Assembly: GCF_000092065.1 (NCBI RefSeq)
Contig: NC_009367.1
Location: 124,001-188,000 of the forward strand
DNA from: Ostreococcus lucimarinus CCE9901
Taxonomy: Eukaryota > Chlorophyta > Mamiellophyceae > Mamiellales > Bathycoccaceae
Length of the DNA stretch: 64,000 nt
Direction of reading: 5' to 3'
Position numbers and translations under genes: made by a program. A model generated the notes under the pieces. It was not told where the DNA came from. It did not search any database and saw only the letters and a list, made by a program, of their open reading frames with translations. Shown one piece after another: positions 28,212-38,046 of the stretch (position 1 is the stretch's first letter; the number at the start of each line of letters is the position of its first letter).

Positions 28212-31007
28212 TACGAGCGCGACCCGGTGCGGGCGATCATGCGCGACGCGGGCGCGGAGGATTCGGATTCGGATTCGGATTCGGCGCGCTCGAGCGACGA
28301 CGGCGGACGCGAACGACGCGAGGCGACGGCGACGACGCGCGGCGAGCGGGGCGTCGTCGAGCGGTGGATGGCGAAGAAACGGGACGTGCACGAGAGACAC
28401 AGCGGACGAGGGACGATACAGGTGTCGATGGCGTTTGAGATCATATCGACGAAGGCGAAGGGGAGCGCGGGCGTGGAGGCGCGATTGGCGGAGTTGGAGA
28501 ACACGGCGACGGGCGCGAACGCGCAGACGCACAGGATATCGCAGCAAGAGTACGTGACGCGGTTGCACAGGCTGAACGAGGACATCGCGAACGCGTGGTT
28601 GGCGGAGGATCGGGTGAACGCGCTGAAATTGTGCGTCAAGGTGGCGAAACTGTTGGGCGACACAAAGGTCGGGAAGTTTTATCCAGTGCTGTTCGTGCTG
28701 GTGACGGAGGTGATCGAGACCGTGGGTCGGTTGGTGTACGATCGGATATTGCGGAAATCCGAGGAGTCGACGTCGGAGGGGGGGACGAAGGCGTTGCCGG
28801 AGGACTTTAAGGCGTCGCGCGTGAGAACGGTGGCGAAGAATACGTGCAGAAATTGGTTTTACAAAATCGCCACCATCCGGGACATCGTGCCGCGGATTTA
28901 CATGGAGCTCGCGCTATTTAAGTGCTATAGATTCATTCAAGACGAGCCGCCGACGGTGCAAATACGACGACTGATGAAGATGTCTCGCGGAGTGGCGGAT
29001 CCGCTCGCGGCGGCGTACGTTCGCATGTACATCGCAAAGTGCGCCCTGGCGTACGGCTGCGAGACCGAAGACAGCGCGATGACGTTGGAAATATTGAAAG
29101 AGTTCATGCCGTCCTACGTGAACGTGCTCGACGAGACCGCTGACGAGGACCCAGCGACAGCTTACATTTTCCGGCTCGGCTTGCGCCGAACCGAGTACTC
29201 GGAACTCATGGATCCCGCCATGGAGTGGCTAATCGAGTGTTGCGCGACGAACCCCAACCCGTCGCTGCTGCATAAAGTGCTGTATATGGGCGGTGAAACT
29301 CCGCCAGTGCCGTTCCTTCGCGCCGTGTTTCGCTCCTTGTCGCCGACGGTCGTTCGCGAAAACGCCCTCAAGCTCATCGCGCTCGTGGGCGCGACGTCCA
29401 CGGATGAAGATTCACTCGAGCATAGGGACGCCATGGCTGATTGCTATCGAACCCTCGTCGATAAGTTTGATGTCATCGCGCCAAACGAAGGCGATCGGTT
29501 GGCGATATTAGGCGACGTTTGGCGCGTCGTGCAGAAATGGACTCACGTGGAACCGTATTTGCGCGTCGCCGAGCGGTTTTTGCTCTACGTCATCAAGTAT
29601 CTCGCGCAAGGTGAACTTGAGACGTTGATGAAGGACGTTGCGAGACACGTGCACGCACACTTAGCCCAAGCTAAAGAGCGCGAGCCGACGAAATCGGCCG
29701 AATTACCCGCCGAGGCGATGCGCTGCGTTGAGCGGGCGTTACGCGTCGTCACCGATCAATTTCGCGACGTCGATTACCTCGTCTCCTTGAAGTGGTACGT
29801 GTACCTCGGCGAAATATTAGGCGGTGAAGCCAAGGTGAAATTTAGCGCCGCTCTTCTGAAGTGTGGGTCGAGCGCTGGATCCATCTCGGATCCCATGTGT
29901 TTGCACACCCTGCTAGAAGCCGCGAGAACGGTACACGACGATATCGACGGCATGAGCTCGGAAGAATCGCGCGCCGAAGCTGAAAGCTTGGTCGTGGACT
30001 TCATCAACAACGTCAGCTTTGCCGGTGACTTCGAGGCGCACTTGAACTTCCTTGTCACCGCTCGAAGCGCGTTCGCAAACTTGGACATGGCGCAAGAAAT
30101 TTTAGTATACCACGCGATTTCTCTGATGACGAGTGTGTACGAGCGCGTGGGCGTCGAACACACGAACAAGACGAAAGCCTTCGTCAACGCCTGCACGGCG
30201 TACTGTCAAATCACGATACCCAGTGTGCGTGGAGTCAATGTTCGCCTACAACTGTTCATGCTCACCGCGCAAGCGGCGATCGTGCACGGATTGATTCAGC
30301 AAGTGGATGGTCTGATTCGCAGCGCGGTGACGGATGCGCAAGAGAGCGGCGGCGAAACCGCCGTGGGCGGATGGATCGATCTTCCCACCGATCGCGCCGG
30401 CGCTGAGATGCTAGATTTCGTTCGGCGATGCAGTGCTCTTCTCGTGGTACAGCCAGGGAATTTAGAAAAAGGAGCATTCTTGGTCTTCCGCGGGTTGATG
30501 AAAGTCGTGGAGGATTTCGATTGGGAGCCGTCGAGCGCCGACGAAGTTCGCGCGTACGTCTCGTTGATCCCCATGATCACTGCCATGGCGCAAGAGACGA
30601 TACCCTTTAAAATCGACGGCTTACAGTCCAACGACGTGCTATTCGCCGGAGAGGAGGCGTACGTGGAAGAAGCCACCGAGCTCGCGCACGAACTCATCCA
30701 GCGAGCGACGGATTTAGCCGGCAACGAATCATCGCTCGCAGACGACGACGGCGAGGATGACCAAGCCGAGACCACGCACAAGTCTCGCGCGCGTGAATTC
30801 GCGCGCGTCAACGTCGAGCTCGCGGAGGTGATCGCGATGACGTGCAAACCTTCGCCGGAGATGCTCGCGCTCGCCGCCGGCGTCGTCGATCGAGCGCGAC
30901 GCCTCTTGCCCCCAGACGTCGTCGACCCGGTCGCGGCGTACGTCCACCGACTCCTCGACGACGCGCCGATGGACGTCGACGTCGACGCGCCTCGCGCGCG
31001 CGAGTAG
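28002..31007 (+). CDS. VPS35L: VPS35L-like retriever complex subunit
   Basis: 1001 residues from ATG 28002. The N-terminal ~120 residues are low complexity: a poly-Thr run from an ACG triplet repeat (about 28164-28210) and a Asp/Ser run from GATTCG repeats (about 28258-28282). From about residue 145 it matches the VPS35-like family (human C16orf62): RISQQEYVTRLHRLNEDIANAW-type helix, VGKFYPVLFVLVTEVIETVG, CRNWFYKIATIRDIVPR. The rest is alpha-solenoid. Retriever recycles cargo from endosomes with the CCC and WASH complexes. No partner gene is in the window. Confidence 0.87.
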
Positions 31008-31057
31008 CCCATCGCGTGTATTTATAGTCGTATTCGCCACACGCCGCCTCGCGCGCG

Positions 31058-32140
31058 ATGCGCGTCCTCGTCCTCGTCCTCGCCCTCGTCCTCCCGCGCG
31101 CCGCGCTCGGCCTCGAGTTCGACCCGTCGTCGTGGATGAACGCCACGCGCGATCGCGCGCTCGGCGCGCTCACGCTTCCCGGCTCGCACGACAGCGCGAC
31201 GCAGTACCTGAGTCCAAAGCTCCAACCGGGACGCGCGGGACAGCTTCCGCGCTGGGTCGACGACGCCGTCCGGCTCGCCGAATCGATCGGGGTGCCCGCG
31301 GATCAACTCGTGCGTCGGTGGGCGCGCGCGCAGTCCGCGCGCGTGGGCGCGCAGTTGCGACTGGGGGCGCGGTACGTCGACTTGCGAAGCGGTTGGGACG
31401 GCGACGAGGGCGTCTGGCGTGCGCACCACGCGCTCGAGGGACAGGCGGTGGATGAAATCTTGGAGGAAGTGAAAGTGTTTCTGGTGGAACAACCTTCGGA
31501 GGTGGTGATCGTGGAGTTGAGTCACTTTTACGGCGATCCGAGCGAGAGCGCGGTGGAGCGCTTGGCGACGGCGGCGACGGAAATCTTCGGAGACATGCTC
31601 GCGCCGTATCCAGGAGACGCGCGCGCGGCGCTGTACGACGCGCAGCTCGGGAAAGATTACGTCGACGTCAATCATCGCGCGATCGTCGTGTTCGAGGACG
31701 CGAACGTCGGCAAGAGATTCAAACTGTGGCCCCGCGAGACGCTGACGAATACGTACGCCGATTCCGACGACGCCCGCGCGATGGCCGCCTTCAACCGCGA
31801 CGTCGTCGCGGCCTTCAACGAGAAATCATTCCGCGATGACGCACTCTTAAAGCTCAGCTGGACGCTCACCCCACAAGCGTCGACGGTCGTTCGATCGTTG
31901 AACATCTTTGAGAAGAATCCAAAGTCGCTTCTCGAGCTCGCGTCTTCGCGCGCGAACCCGCCGTTGCGCGATTTCGCCGCCGACGCCGCGCTCCACGCGT
32001 GTTCGCTCGCCCACATCGTCGTCGTCGATGATTTCGACCATTCATCCGTCGTGGATATCGTCTTAGCCTCCAACGTCCACGGCATGTTCCCGAAAGGCGC
32101 GTGCGCGTGGTCCGCCGCCGCGCTCGCCTCCGAGCGCTGA
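31058..32140 (+). CDS. Secreted PI-PLC X-like phosphodiesterase
   Basis: 360 residues. The first 18 form a clear signal peptide (MRVLVLVLALVLPRAALG). The X-domain start has TLPGSHDSATQY with His44, and a second His in WRAHHALEG. RLGARYVDLRSGWD and VIVELSHFYG are family blocks. There is no Y or C2 domain, so it resembles the PLCXD group and bacterial-type PI-PLC rather than calcium-regulated PLC. A secreted or vacuolar lipid phosphodiesterase is inferred. Only 50 bp separate it from the VPS35L stop. Confidence 0.8.
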   Translation: MRVLVLVLALVLPRAALGLEFDPSSWMNATRDRALGALTLPGSHDSATQYLSPKLQPGRAGQLPRWVDDAVRLAESIGVPADQLVRRWARAQSARVGAQLRLGARYVDLRSGWDGDEGVWRAHHALEGQAVDEILEEVKVFLVEQPSEVVIVELSHFYGDPSESAVERLATAATEIFGDMLAPYPGDARAALYDAQLGKDYVDVNHRAIVVFEDANVGKRFKLWPRETLTNTYADSDDARAMAAFNRDVVAAFNEKSFRDDALLKLSWTLTPQASTVVRSLNIFEKNPKSLLELASSRANPPLRDFAADAALHACSLAHIVVVDDFDHSSVVDIVLASNVHGMFPKGACAWSAAALASER

Positions 32141-32407
32141 ACGCGCCGAACTTTAGATTGTCGCACCTTCCCCTAGTCACCCAAGCACGAACGATTGACG
32201 AGTTTCAACGCTCATCGATGGACGCATCGAGCGTAGCCCATCGCGATCGACATCACGCATCGACGCGCTAGGCCCGATCGAGCGCGGTTTACTTTGCGCG
32301 GCTCGCGGCTCCGCAATGATTGGTGTTGGGACGTCCCGCGTGACTTCGTGCCTCGGCGCCGCGCCGCGCCTCGCCCGGCGCCGCGCGCGCGGTGAACGAC
32401 GACGACG

Positions 32408-33448
32408 ATGACGACGATGAACGAGTCCACGCCGCTCGTCCGCGCGCGCGCGCTCGACGGCGACGCCGAAGACGCGCAGACGGCTGACCAACACGCCGTC
32501 GATCGCACCGCGCGACGCACGCGCGCGAGCGTGCGCGCGCCCATCACGCTCGCGCTGTCGTGGGTGCTCTTACTCGTCGTCGCGGCGACGTATTATCACA
32601 GCGATGGATTCGACAGCGTGAAGCGAGCGACGCGCACGGTGAAGGGGGTGCGGGTGTTCGACGACGACGGCGATCGCCTGCAGTCGGCGCGAGTGTGCGA
32701 GAGCGCGTTCGCGAACGTCGAGCGCGTCGATGACGCGCACATATCGGTGAACGTGGCGCTGGCGAGCGGATTGGAGCGAATCTACGAACGGACGCGCGAG
32801 GAGGCGACGACGTGCGAGTCGGCGGAGGCGACGCGAGACAAGGTGTTGTGCGTCAACGCGACGGAGGTTTGGCGATGCGCGGAGCGCGCGGGAGTGCTGT
32901 TGCCGAATAAATCGATAAAGGATCGGTATTTAATCGCGACGGTGATCAAACACGCGCAGGAGAGCGATGTGTCGAAGTTTGCGTTCGTGGACGGACGCGC
33001 CGAGGTGGAGGGCGCGCTCGCGCCGACGGATCAACGCGCGTTGGGAGTGTTGATCGATAGCGACAAGTGGAACGCCGTGCGATTGACGTACGACGCGACG
33101 ATCGCGGTGAGCGGTGCGGACGCGGCGGAGGACGCGTGCCCGCACCAGTGTCGGTGCAAATTTTCCGAGGGCAAGCTCTGCGAGCTGCGCTCATCCGAGT
33201 GCCAACTGAACGAAGACTCTTTCTTCGTCCTTCGTCACGACGCCTACGGCGACGTTCTCAAATCCTTACCCCACGCCGTCGACGGTTCGAGCGCGCTCAA
33301 GAACGTCTTCCCTCAGTGGCTCGTCGTGCCGCCGTTCAAGTCAAAGACGACCGCCACGGGCGTCGAAGCCACCAGACCGCCGGCGCTCGGTCTCCCGCTC
33401 TCGTGCGTCGAGAAGGACGACGCCCCGACCAACGCCACGTCCCCGTGA
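32408..33448 (+). CDS. Type II membrane protein, unknown function
   Basis: 346 residues. A short cytosolic tail containing TPLVRARAL is followed by one membrane segment (about 44-62, ITLALSWVLLLVVAATYY) and a lumenal domain of about 280 residues. The lumenal part is rich in charged residues, has possible N-glycosylation sites (NATE, NKSI) and a Cys cluster CPHQCRCKF...CELRSSEC. No enzyme motif was recognised. The layout matches a Golgi type II protein, like its downstream neighbour, but without a glycosyltransferase signature. Confidence 0.65.
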   Translation: MTTMNESTPLVRARALDGDAEDAQTADQHAVDRTARRTRASVRAPITLALSWVLLLVVAATYYHSDGFDSVKRATRTVKGVRVFDDDGDRLQSARVCESAFANVERVDDAHISVNVALASGLERIYERTREEATTCESAEATRDKVLCVNATEVWRCAERAGVLLPNKSIKDRYLIATVIKHAQESDVSKFAFVDGRAEVEGALAPTDQRALGVLIDSDKWNAVRLTYDATIAVSGADAAEDACPHQCRCKFSEGKLCELRSSECQLNEDSFFVLRHDAYGDVLKSLPHAVDGSSALKNVFPQWLVVPPFKSKTTATGVEATRPPALGLPLSCVEKDDAPTNATSP

Positions 33449-33607
33449 TCCACCCATCGCGTGTTGACATCGTTTTGTTTAGCTCACACCGTGTATCATA
33501 CCTTCGACCGCACTTCTCCGCCCGCCGTCTCTCCGCGAGTCCCGAGCGCCGTCCCGGTCGACGCGCCGTCCCAACACTAAAAATCTGTGCCCGCACACGC
33601 CGGCGTC

Positions 33608-35938
33608 ATGGCGCACGCCGAGCGCGCACCCCTGCTCGGCGTGCGCGCTCGACGCGCGCGCGATGACGACGACGATCGTCCGAGCGCGTCGCATCGCGCT
33701 GAGTCGCCCGAGCGCGGCGACAGCGGCGCGATCGGCGTCGACGACGACCGCCGTCGGTCGAGGCGCGGGACGAAAACTCGAAAGTACAGGCTCGCGCTGA
33801 CGCTGATCGCGATGAGCGTCATGCTGAGCGCGATGATGATGTCCGCGGCGGTGACGTTCGTGCGCAAGGCGGCGTCGATGGCGACGACGACGGTGCGGAC
33901 GCGACGCGTGGGCGTGGCGCCGCGCGCGAGAGAGGTGTTGAGCGACGAAGCGCTGCGCGCGTTTCCGTGGCTCGTCGAAGAGACGACGGCGACGATTTGG
34001 GGGGGTGGAGTAGATGTAGATGACGTCGGTGCGCTCGGGAGACGGGCGCACGCGAGGGCGCGGGTGGAGTTGGAGGACCCGCTGGAGGCGGAGTTGGAGC
34101 GAAACGCGCACGCGTTGGATCGAGCGCGCACGGTGGAGGATTTCGTGGCGATGAGCGTGCAAGTGGACGACGCGCACGCGGTAGGGAGAAAGCCGTTGCG
34201 CGAGTGGGCGCATAGGCCGGGATGGTACGAGGATTTACAGGCAAGAGGGAGCGCGATGGGTACGAATTTGGAATTCGGTGACGAGGCGTTTACGGTTTGC
34301 CTGTACAACTTACATAGATGGTCGCGACCGATCGGGACGTCGACTTGGGCGGAAGATTTGAGCGCGGTGTTGGATGCCAAGCGAGGCGTGCGCGCGGCGG
34401 CGAGAGAAAACTTGAAGGGACGTTGCGTGAAGGAGGTGTTGCACACCAATAGTCGGAGCGAGGAGCGGTGCATGGAAGCCGACGTCGTCATCTTTCGCGG
34501 GGACACGATGTTGAAACCATCGAGCTCGTTAGGAGTGAAAAGACGACTGGCGAAGAGCAGCGCGAGGTCTGCCGGTAGTAGCGACAAAGCCGACGGCAAC
34601 GCGACGGCGAGCGCGAGGAGCCTTCTTCGCGAAAGGTTGCGCAAGGCGCCCGAGGCGGCCAGGCGCGCGTCAAACGGTGCGGTCGCGTCGACGCACGCGC
34701 ATGCTAAATTAGGAGACCCCGGTGAAGACATTTTCGTCACGCATCTGCCGCAAAAGTCTCGACGAGATCAGGTGTACATGTACGTATCCACCGCCGCTCC
34801 CGCGGCGGAACAAACCGGACAAGATTTGAGAGATCAAATGTTACTTTCGCAAGTAGACTACTTGGCGACGTCGAATTCTGCACTCGAAAGCGTGTGGCGC
34901 TCGCCGCTGCCGACTGCAAAGTTCATGATTTCGTCCTTTGACGCGTTTCTGCGTCCGTTCCGCATGCGCGTACCTTTGATTGGATTCGGCGACAGCGCCG
35001 CGGCGTGCAAGCACGGTCGCTCGGTCGGGGCGCACATATTGAGACGAATTTCGCAAAAGTACCCGGTAGAATCGTTCGGAACGTGCATGAAGAACTACGA
35101 CGCCTCGTGGTTTGTGCCGAATCTCGGCGTATCGGCGTCTTCGGCGGAGACCATTCGAACGCAGCTCCAGCTGAGCAAATACTTGTTCTATTACGTCGCC
35201 GAAGAAGTGGATTGCCCCGGTCACGTCACCGAAAAGCTTTGGCTCCCACTGCTTCGCGGATCCATCCCAGTGTACTTTGGTACGAAAACCGTGGACGATT
35301 ACTTGCCCTGTCCGAAGAAAGACTGCGTGTTGCGCGTCAAAGATTTCGACAGCGTCGACGCTTTGGTGCGGCGCATGCGAGAAATCGCCGACGATCAAAA
35401 ACTATACGAGTCGCTCACCGCGTGGCGACACGAGGTGCCTTCAAACTGGCCGGAACGTTTCCGCACGGGCGTTGCGCGGGCGTCGCTTGATATTCAAGCC
35501 GTCGTGTGCGACGTCATGCGCGACGGCGACGACGCGCGACGACGCGGCTCGCAGTCCAATTTCGCCGCCGCCGCGCCGCAGAGCGCGCCTTGGTTGATCC
35601 AATCATACCCGAACAAACACATGGACATGGACGCCGTCATCGAGCTTGAAAAGTCTGGCGCGCGCGACGATTCGTACTGCGTGCGTCAAGAGCGCGTCTC
35701 CGCCTTGGGCGAAGTCTTCGCCGACCGCGTCGTCGTCGAGCGCCCCGTCTCGAACGTCGCCGTCGACGCTCTCGTCGCGGCGAACGCCTCGACGAACGCC
35801 TCGACGAACGCCGCCGAAGTCGAAGACGAAGACGAAGACGAGCTCCGTCTCGCCGACCCGAGTCGCCTGTACACCAAAGTGTGCGATTACGAAGCCGCCG
35901 CGTGCGGTCGACTCCTCCCCGATCCCACGATTAGCTAG
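33608..35938 (+). CDS. GT10-family (alpha-1,3-fucosyltransferase-like) type II membrane protein
   Basis: 776 residues from the first ATG (33608; the frame extends upstream only to a GTG). A basic tail with RAPLLG precedes a membrane segment (LALTLIAMSVMLSAMM). The catalytic C-terminal block near residues 526-600, YYVAEEVDCPGHVTEKLW, followed by PVYFGTKTVDDYLP and LRVKDFDSVDALVRRM, matches the GT10 acceptor/donor motif (family form: FENS...DYVTEKL...G..PV..G). The first ~400 lumenal residues are poorly conserved. It should transfer fucose in the Golgi; acceptor unknown. The C-terminal ~130 residues are an extra extension. Confidence 0.82.
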   Translation: MAHAERAPLLGVRARRARDDDDDRPSASHRAESPERGDSGAIGVDDDRRRSRRGTKTRKYRLALTLIAMSVMLSAMMMSAAVTFVRKAASMATTTVRTRRVGVAPRAREVLSDEALRAFPWLVEETTATIWGGGVDVDDVGALGRRAHARARVELEDPLEAELERNAHALDRARTVEDFVAMSVQVDDAHAVGRKPLREWAHRPGWYEDLQARGSAMGTNLEFGDEAFTVCLYNLHRWSRPIGTSTWAEDLSAVLDAKRGVRAAARENLKGRCVKEVLHTNSRSEERCMEADVVIFRGDTMLKPSSSLGVKRRLAKSSARSAGSSDKADGNATASARSLLRERLRKAPEAARRASNGAVASTHAHAKLGDPGEDIFVTHLPQKSRRDQVYMYVSTAAPAAEQTGQDLRDQMLLSQVDYLATSNSALESVWRSPLPTAKFMISSFDAFLRPFRMRVPLIGFGDSAAACKHGRSVGAHILRRISQKYPVESFGTCMKNYDASWFVPNLGVSASSAETIRTQLQLSKYLFYYVAEEVDCPGHVTEKLWLPLLRGSIPVYFGTKTVDDYLPCPKKDCVLRVKDFDSVDALVRRMREIADDQKLYESLTAWRHEVPSNWPERFRTGVARASLDIQAVVCDVMRDGDDARRRGSQSNFAAAAPQSAPWLIQSYPNKHMDMDAVIELEKSGARDDSYCVRQERVSALGEVFADRVVVERPVSNVAVDALVAANASTNASTNAAEVEDEDEDELRLADPSRLYTKVCDYEAAACGRLLPDPTIS

Positions 35939-36008
35939 CTCGACGTATTGATATTCACCGTAGCGCTCGCAGCGACGCCTTCGCGCGCGCGACGCGCGCG
36001 TGGATCTG

Positions 36009-36080
36009 GTGACGTGCCGGGGGGGTAAAACGACCAATCATGACTCAATGATCGTTTGTGATTCAAACGCGACCCCCCCC
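36009..36080. promoter_or_regulatory. Inverted-repeat element with bZIP-like sites upstream of PGR5
   Basis: About 125-190 bp before the PGR5 start. GGGGGGGT (36019-36026) faces ACCCCCCC (36072-36079); inside, AAAACGA (36027-36033) faces TCGTTT (36052-36057), and ATCAT/ATGAT (36037-36041, 36048-36052) flank a loop. The centre holds TGACTCA (36041-36047), a CCAAT box is at 36034-36038 and TGACGTG at 36010-36016. Function is inferred. Confidence 0.45.
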
Positions 36081-36201
36081 TATCCACGCGCGCGCCGACG
36101 TCACGCCGCGCGACGACGGCGCGCGCGTCACACGCCCGCCCGCGCGCCGCACGCCGCGAGACACGCGCACGGAGACGACCGTCGCGCGCGCACACCGCCC
36201 C

Positions 36202-36546
36202 ATGTCGCACCACGCCCTGTCGTTCACCGCGAACGTCGCGCACGCGTCGCCGATCGCGCGATCGGCGGCGCGCGCGCGGACGCCCCGCGCGACGCGCGCG
36301 CACAAGCGCGCGCACGTCACGCGCGCCGGGAACGAGTACGAAAACGGATTGTTCGCGCCGATCGTGCGCGTCGCGCGCGATGTGATCGGGGTGAAGCGGT
36401 TCAACCAGATTCGCGGCAAGGCGATCGCGCTGCACTCGCAAGTCATCGGCGACTTTTGCGAAGAGTTTGGATGCGACACCAAGGTGAAACAAAACTTGAT
36501 TCGCACGGCAAAGAAGAATGGTGGGAAGCTTGGGTTCTTGGCGTAG
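36202..36546 (+). CDS. PGR5: Proton gradient regulation 5 (PGR5)
   Basis: 114 residues from ATG 36202; the frame is open upstream to a non-ATG codon. The first ~43 residues are Arg/Ala-rich and basic, a chloroplast transit peptide. The mature part contains RFNQIRGKAIALHSQVIGDF and ends KKNGGKLGFLA, the PGR5 hallmark. It promotes antimycin-sensitive cyclic electron flow around photosystem I at the thylakoid surface, with PGRL1. No PGRL1 gene is in the window. Confidence 0.93.
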   Translation: MSHHALSFTANVAHASPIARSAARARTPRATRAHKRAHVTRAGNEYENGLFAPIVRVARDVIGVKRFNQIRGKAIALHSQVIGDFCEEFGCDTKVKQNLIRTAKKNGGKLGFLA

Positions 36547-36777
36547 GCGCGAGACGAAGCGAGCGAGATTCTTTAGGAGCGCGACGGAAGACCGACGAGG
36601 GAGGGGGCGCGCGAGCATAGCCAACTTAAACACGTAGCGCGGCGCGAAGCAGAAGCAGAGCCATCGGAGATGGGCGTTGTGATGCAAAAAATGCGACATT
36701 CTTTAATATTCGCCAAAACGACGAACGAACGATTGAGGCGCGCGCACGGCCGCTCGCGGGTCTAAGTATTAAAAATT

Positions 36778-37869
36778 TTAAACGCCGAGGAGCGCGGAAT
36801 CGAGCGGGGAGTACATCTCTGACAGTAAGACGTTGATGAATCCCGGGCAATGCGCGCCGTGATCGGTGACGAACACCGAGATCAGTTCCGCGGGTACGAA
36901 TTCGAACGACGGGTTTATGACGACGGCGTCCGGATCGGCACCGCGCTCGCCGTAACCCAGTGCCGTCGACGGCGACCCGAAGCCGTAGACGCGGTCGAAC
37001 CCGGCTTCTTTTTGCGTCTTCGGTGAGATTGCGTACGAACCGGCGAGCATAAGCACGGGTACGGAGTGCGCTTTCGCGGCAAGAGCTATGTTATACGCCC
37101 CGCTATCGACGAGCGCGCTGCCATCGGCGAGCACGCCCCGCGCGCTCAACACGCACAGCTTGACGCTCGGCATCGTCGCGTACACCGCGCTATCGCAAAT
37201 CAAGCTCACGTCCCGCACCCCACGCTCGGCTAAACTCTTCGCCATCGCGTGTCCGTCGTATCTCGGCGCGCTCTCCGCGACGACGACGCTAAATCCACCC
37301 CCTCCCTCGCTCGCGGACCGTTTCTTATTCGCGTCTCTCAAAAACGCCTCCGCCAACCCGGTCCCCGCGCTCGCGTTCGACCCCATCGTCATCACCACGC
37401 ATCCATTCGTCACAAAATCCGAGCTTTGGCTCGCAATATTCGTCGACACCGTCTCCATTTCCTCGATCACCTCGTGTGCGGTATCGATGACATCCTTTTT
37501 CAATTTCTTCGTCGCCGCGCCGCCGCCGCCGCCGCCGCTCTCGCCGCCGCCGCCGCCGTCGCCCCTCTCGCTCGTCGCCCCCTCGTCCCGTATCACTCGC
37601 AGCACGCGCCGCGCCACGTTCCCGACCAGCAAGTGTTCCCGCTTCAGCACCGCCAGCGATCCACCGATCGCGCGCACGCTCGCGATGATTTCCTCGAGCG
37701 TCGCGCGACCGTCCGCCGTCGCCACGACCTGAATGAGCGTCTCCGCGACGCGTTTCGCGAGCACCGCCGGCGGTTTCGCGTCGTACGTCCCTCGCCGAAC
37801 GTCGTGCGACAAGTCCTCCACCGATCGCTGCGTCGCCGGCGTGAGCGCGGCGTCGCGCGCGGGCGGCAT
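36778..37869 (-). CDS. EIF2B2: Translation initiation factor eIF2B subunit beta
   Basis: 363 residues from ATG 37869; an in-frame ATG at 38037 would add 56 Arg-rich residues and leave only 9 bp to the divergent antiporter start, so the shorter form is preferred and matches the family length (~350). A helical N-terminal domain is followed by a Gly-rich insertion (GGGGESGGGGGG). The Rossmann-like core has VVMTMGSNASAG, VVVAESAPRYDGHAMAKSLA, CDSAVYATMPSVKLCVL, NIALAAKAHSVPVLMLAG and FVPAELISVFVTD. The beta subunit belongs to the regulatory part of the eIF2 guanine-nucleotide exchange factor. Confidence 0.9.
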   Translation of the reverse strand: MPPARDAALTPATQRSVEDLSHDVRRGTYDAKPPAVLAKRVAETLIQVVATADGRATLEEIIASVRAIGGSLAVLKREHLLVGNVARRVLRVIRDEGATSERGDGGGGGESGGGGGGAATKKLKKDVIDTAHEVIEEMETVSTNIASQSSDFVTNGCVVMTMGSNASAGTGLAEAFLRDANKKRSASEGGGGFSVVVAESAPRYDGHAMAKSLAERGVRDVSLICDSAVYATMPSVKLCVLSARGVLADGSALVDSGAYNIALAAKAHSVPVLMLAGSYAISPKTQKEAGFDRVYGFGSPSTALGYGERGADPDAVVINPSFEFVPAELISVFVTDHGAHCPGFINVLLSEMYSPLDSALLGV

Positions 37870-38046
37870 CGTCGTCGACGCGTCCTCGAACGGACGAGGC
37901 GACGCGCGACGAGGCGCGCGAACGCGGACGCGCGCGGGGTTCGCGAGACGAAAACGATCGCGAGGGCTTCGATCTCGCGCGCGCGCTCGAGACGTCGCGA
38001 CGACGCGTTGTGACGACGCGCCGGCTCTGCGCGTCATTGCGAGAAG

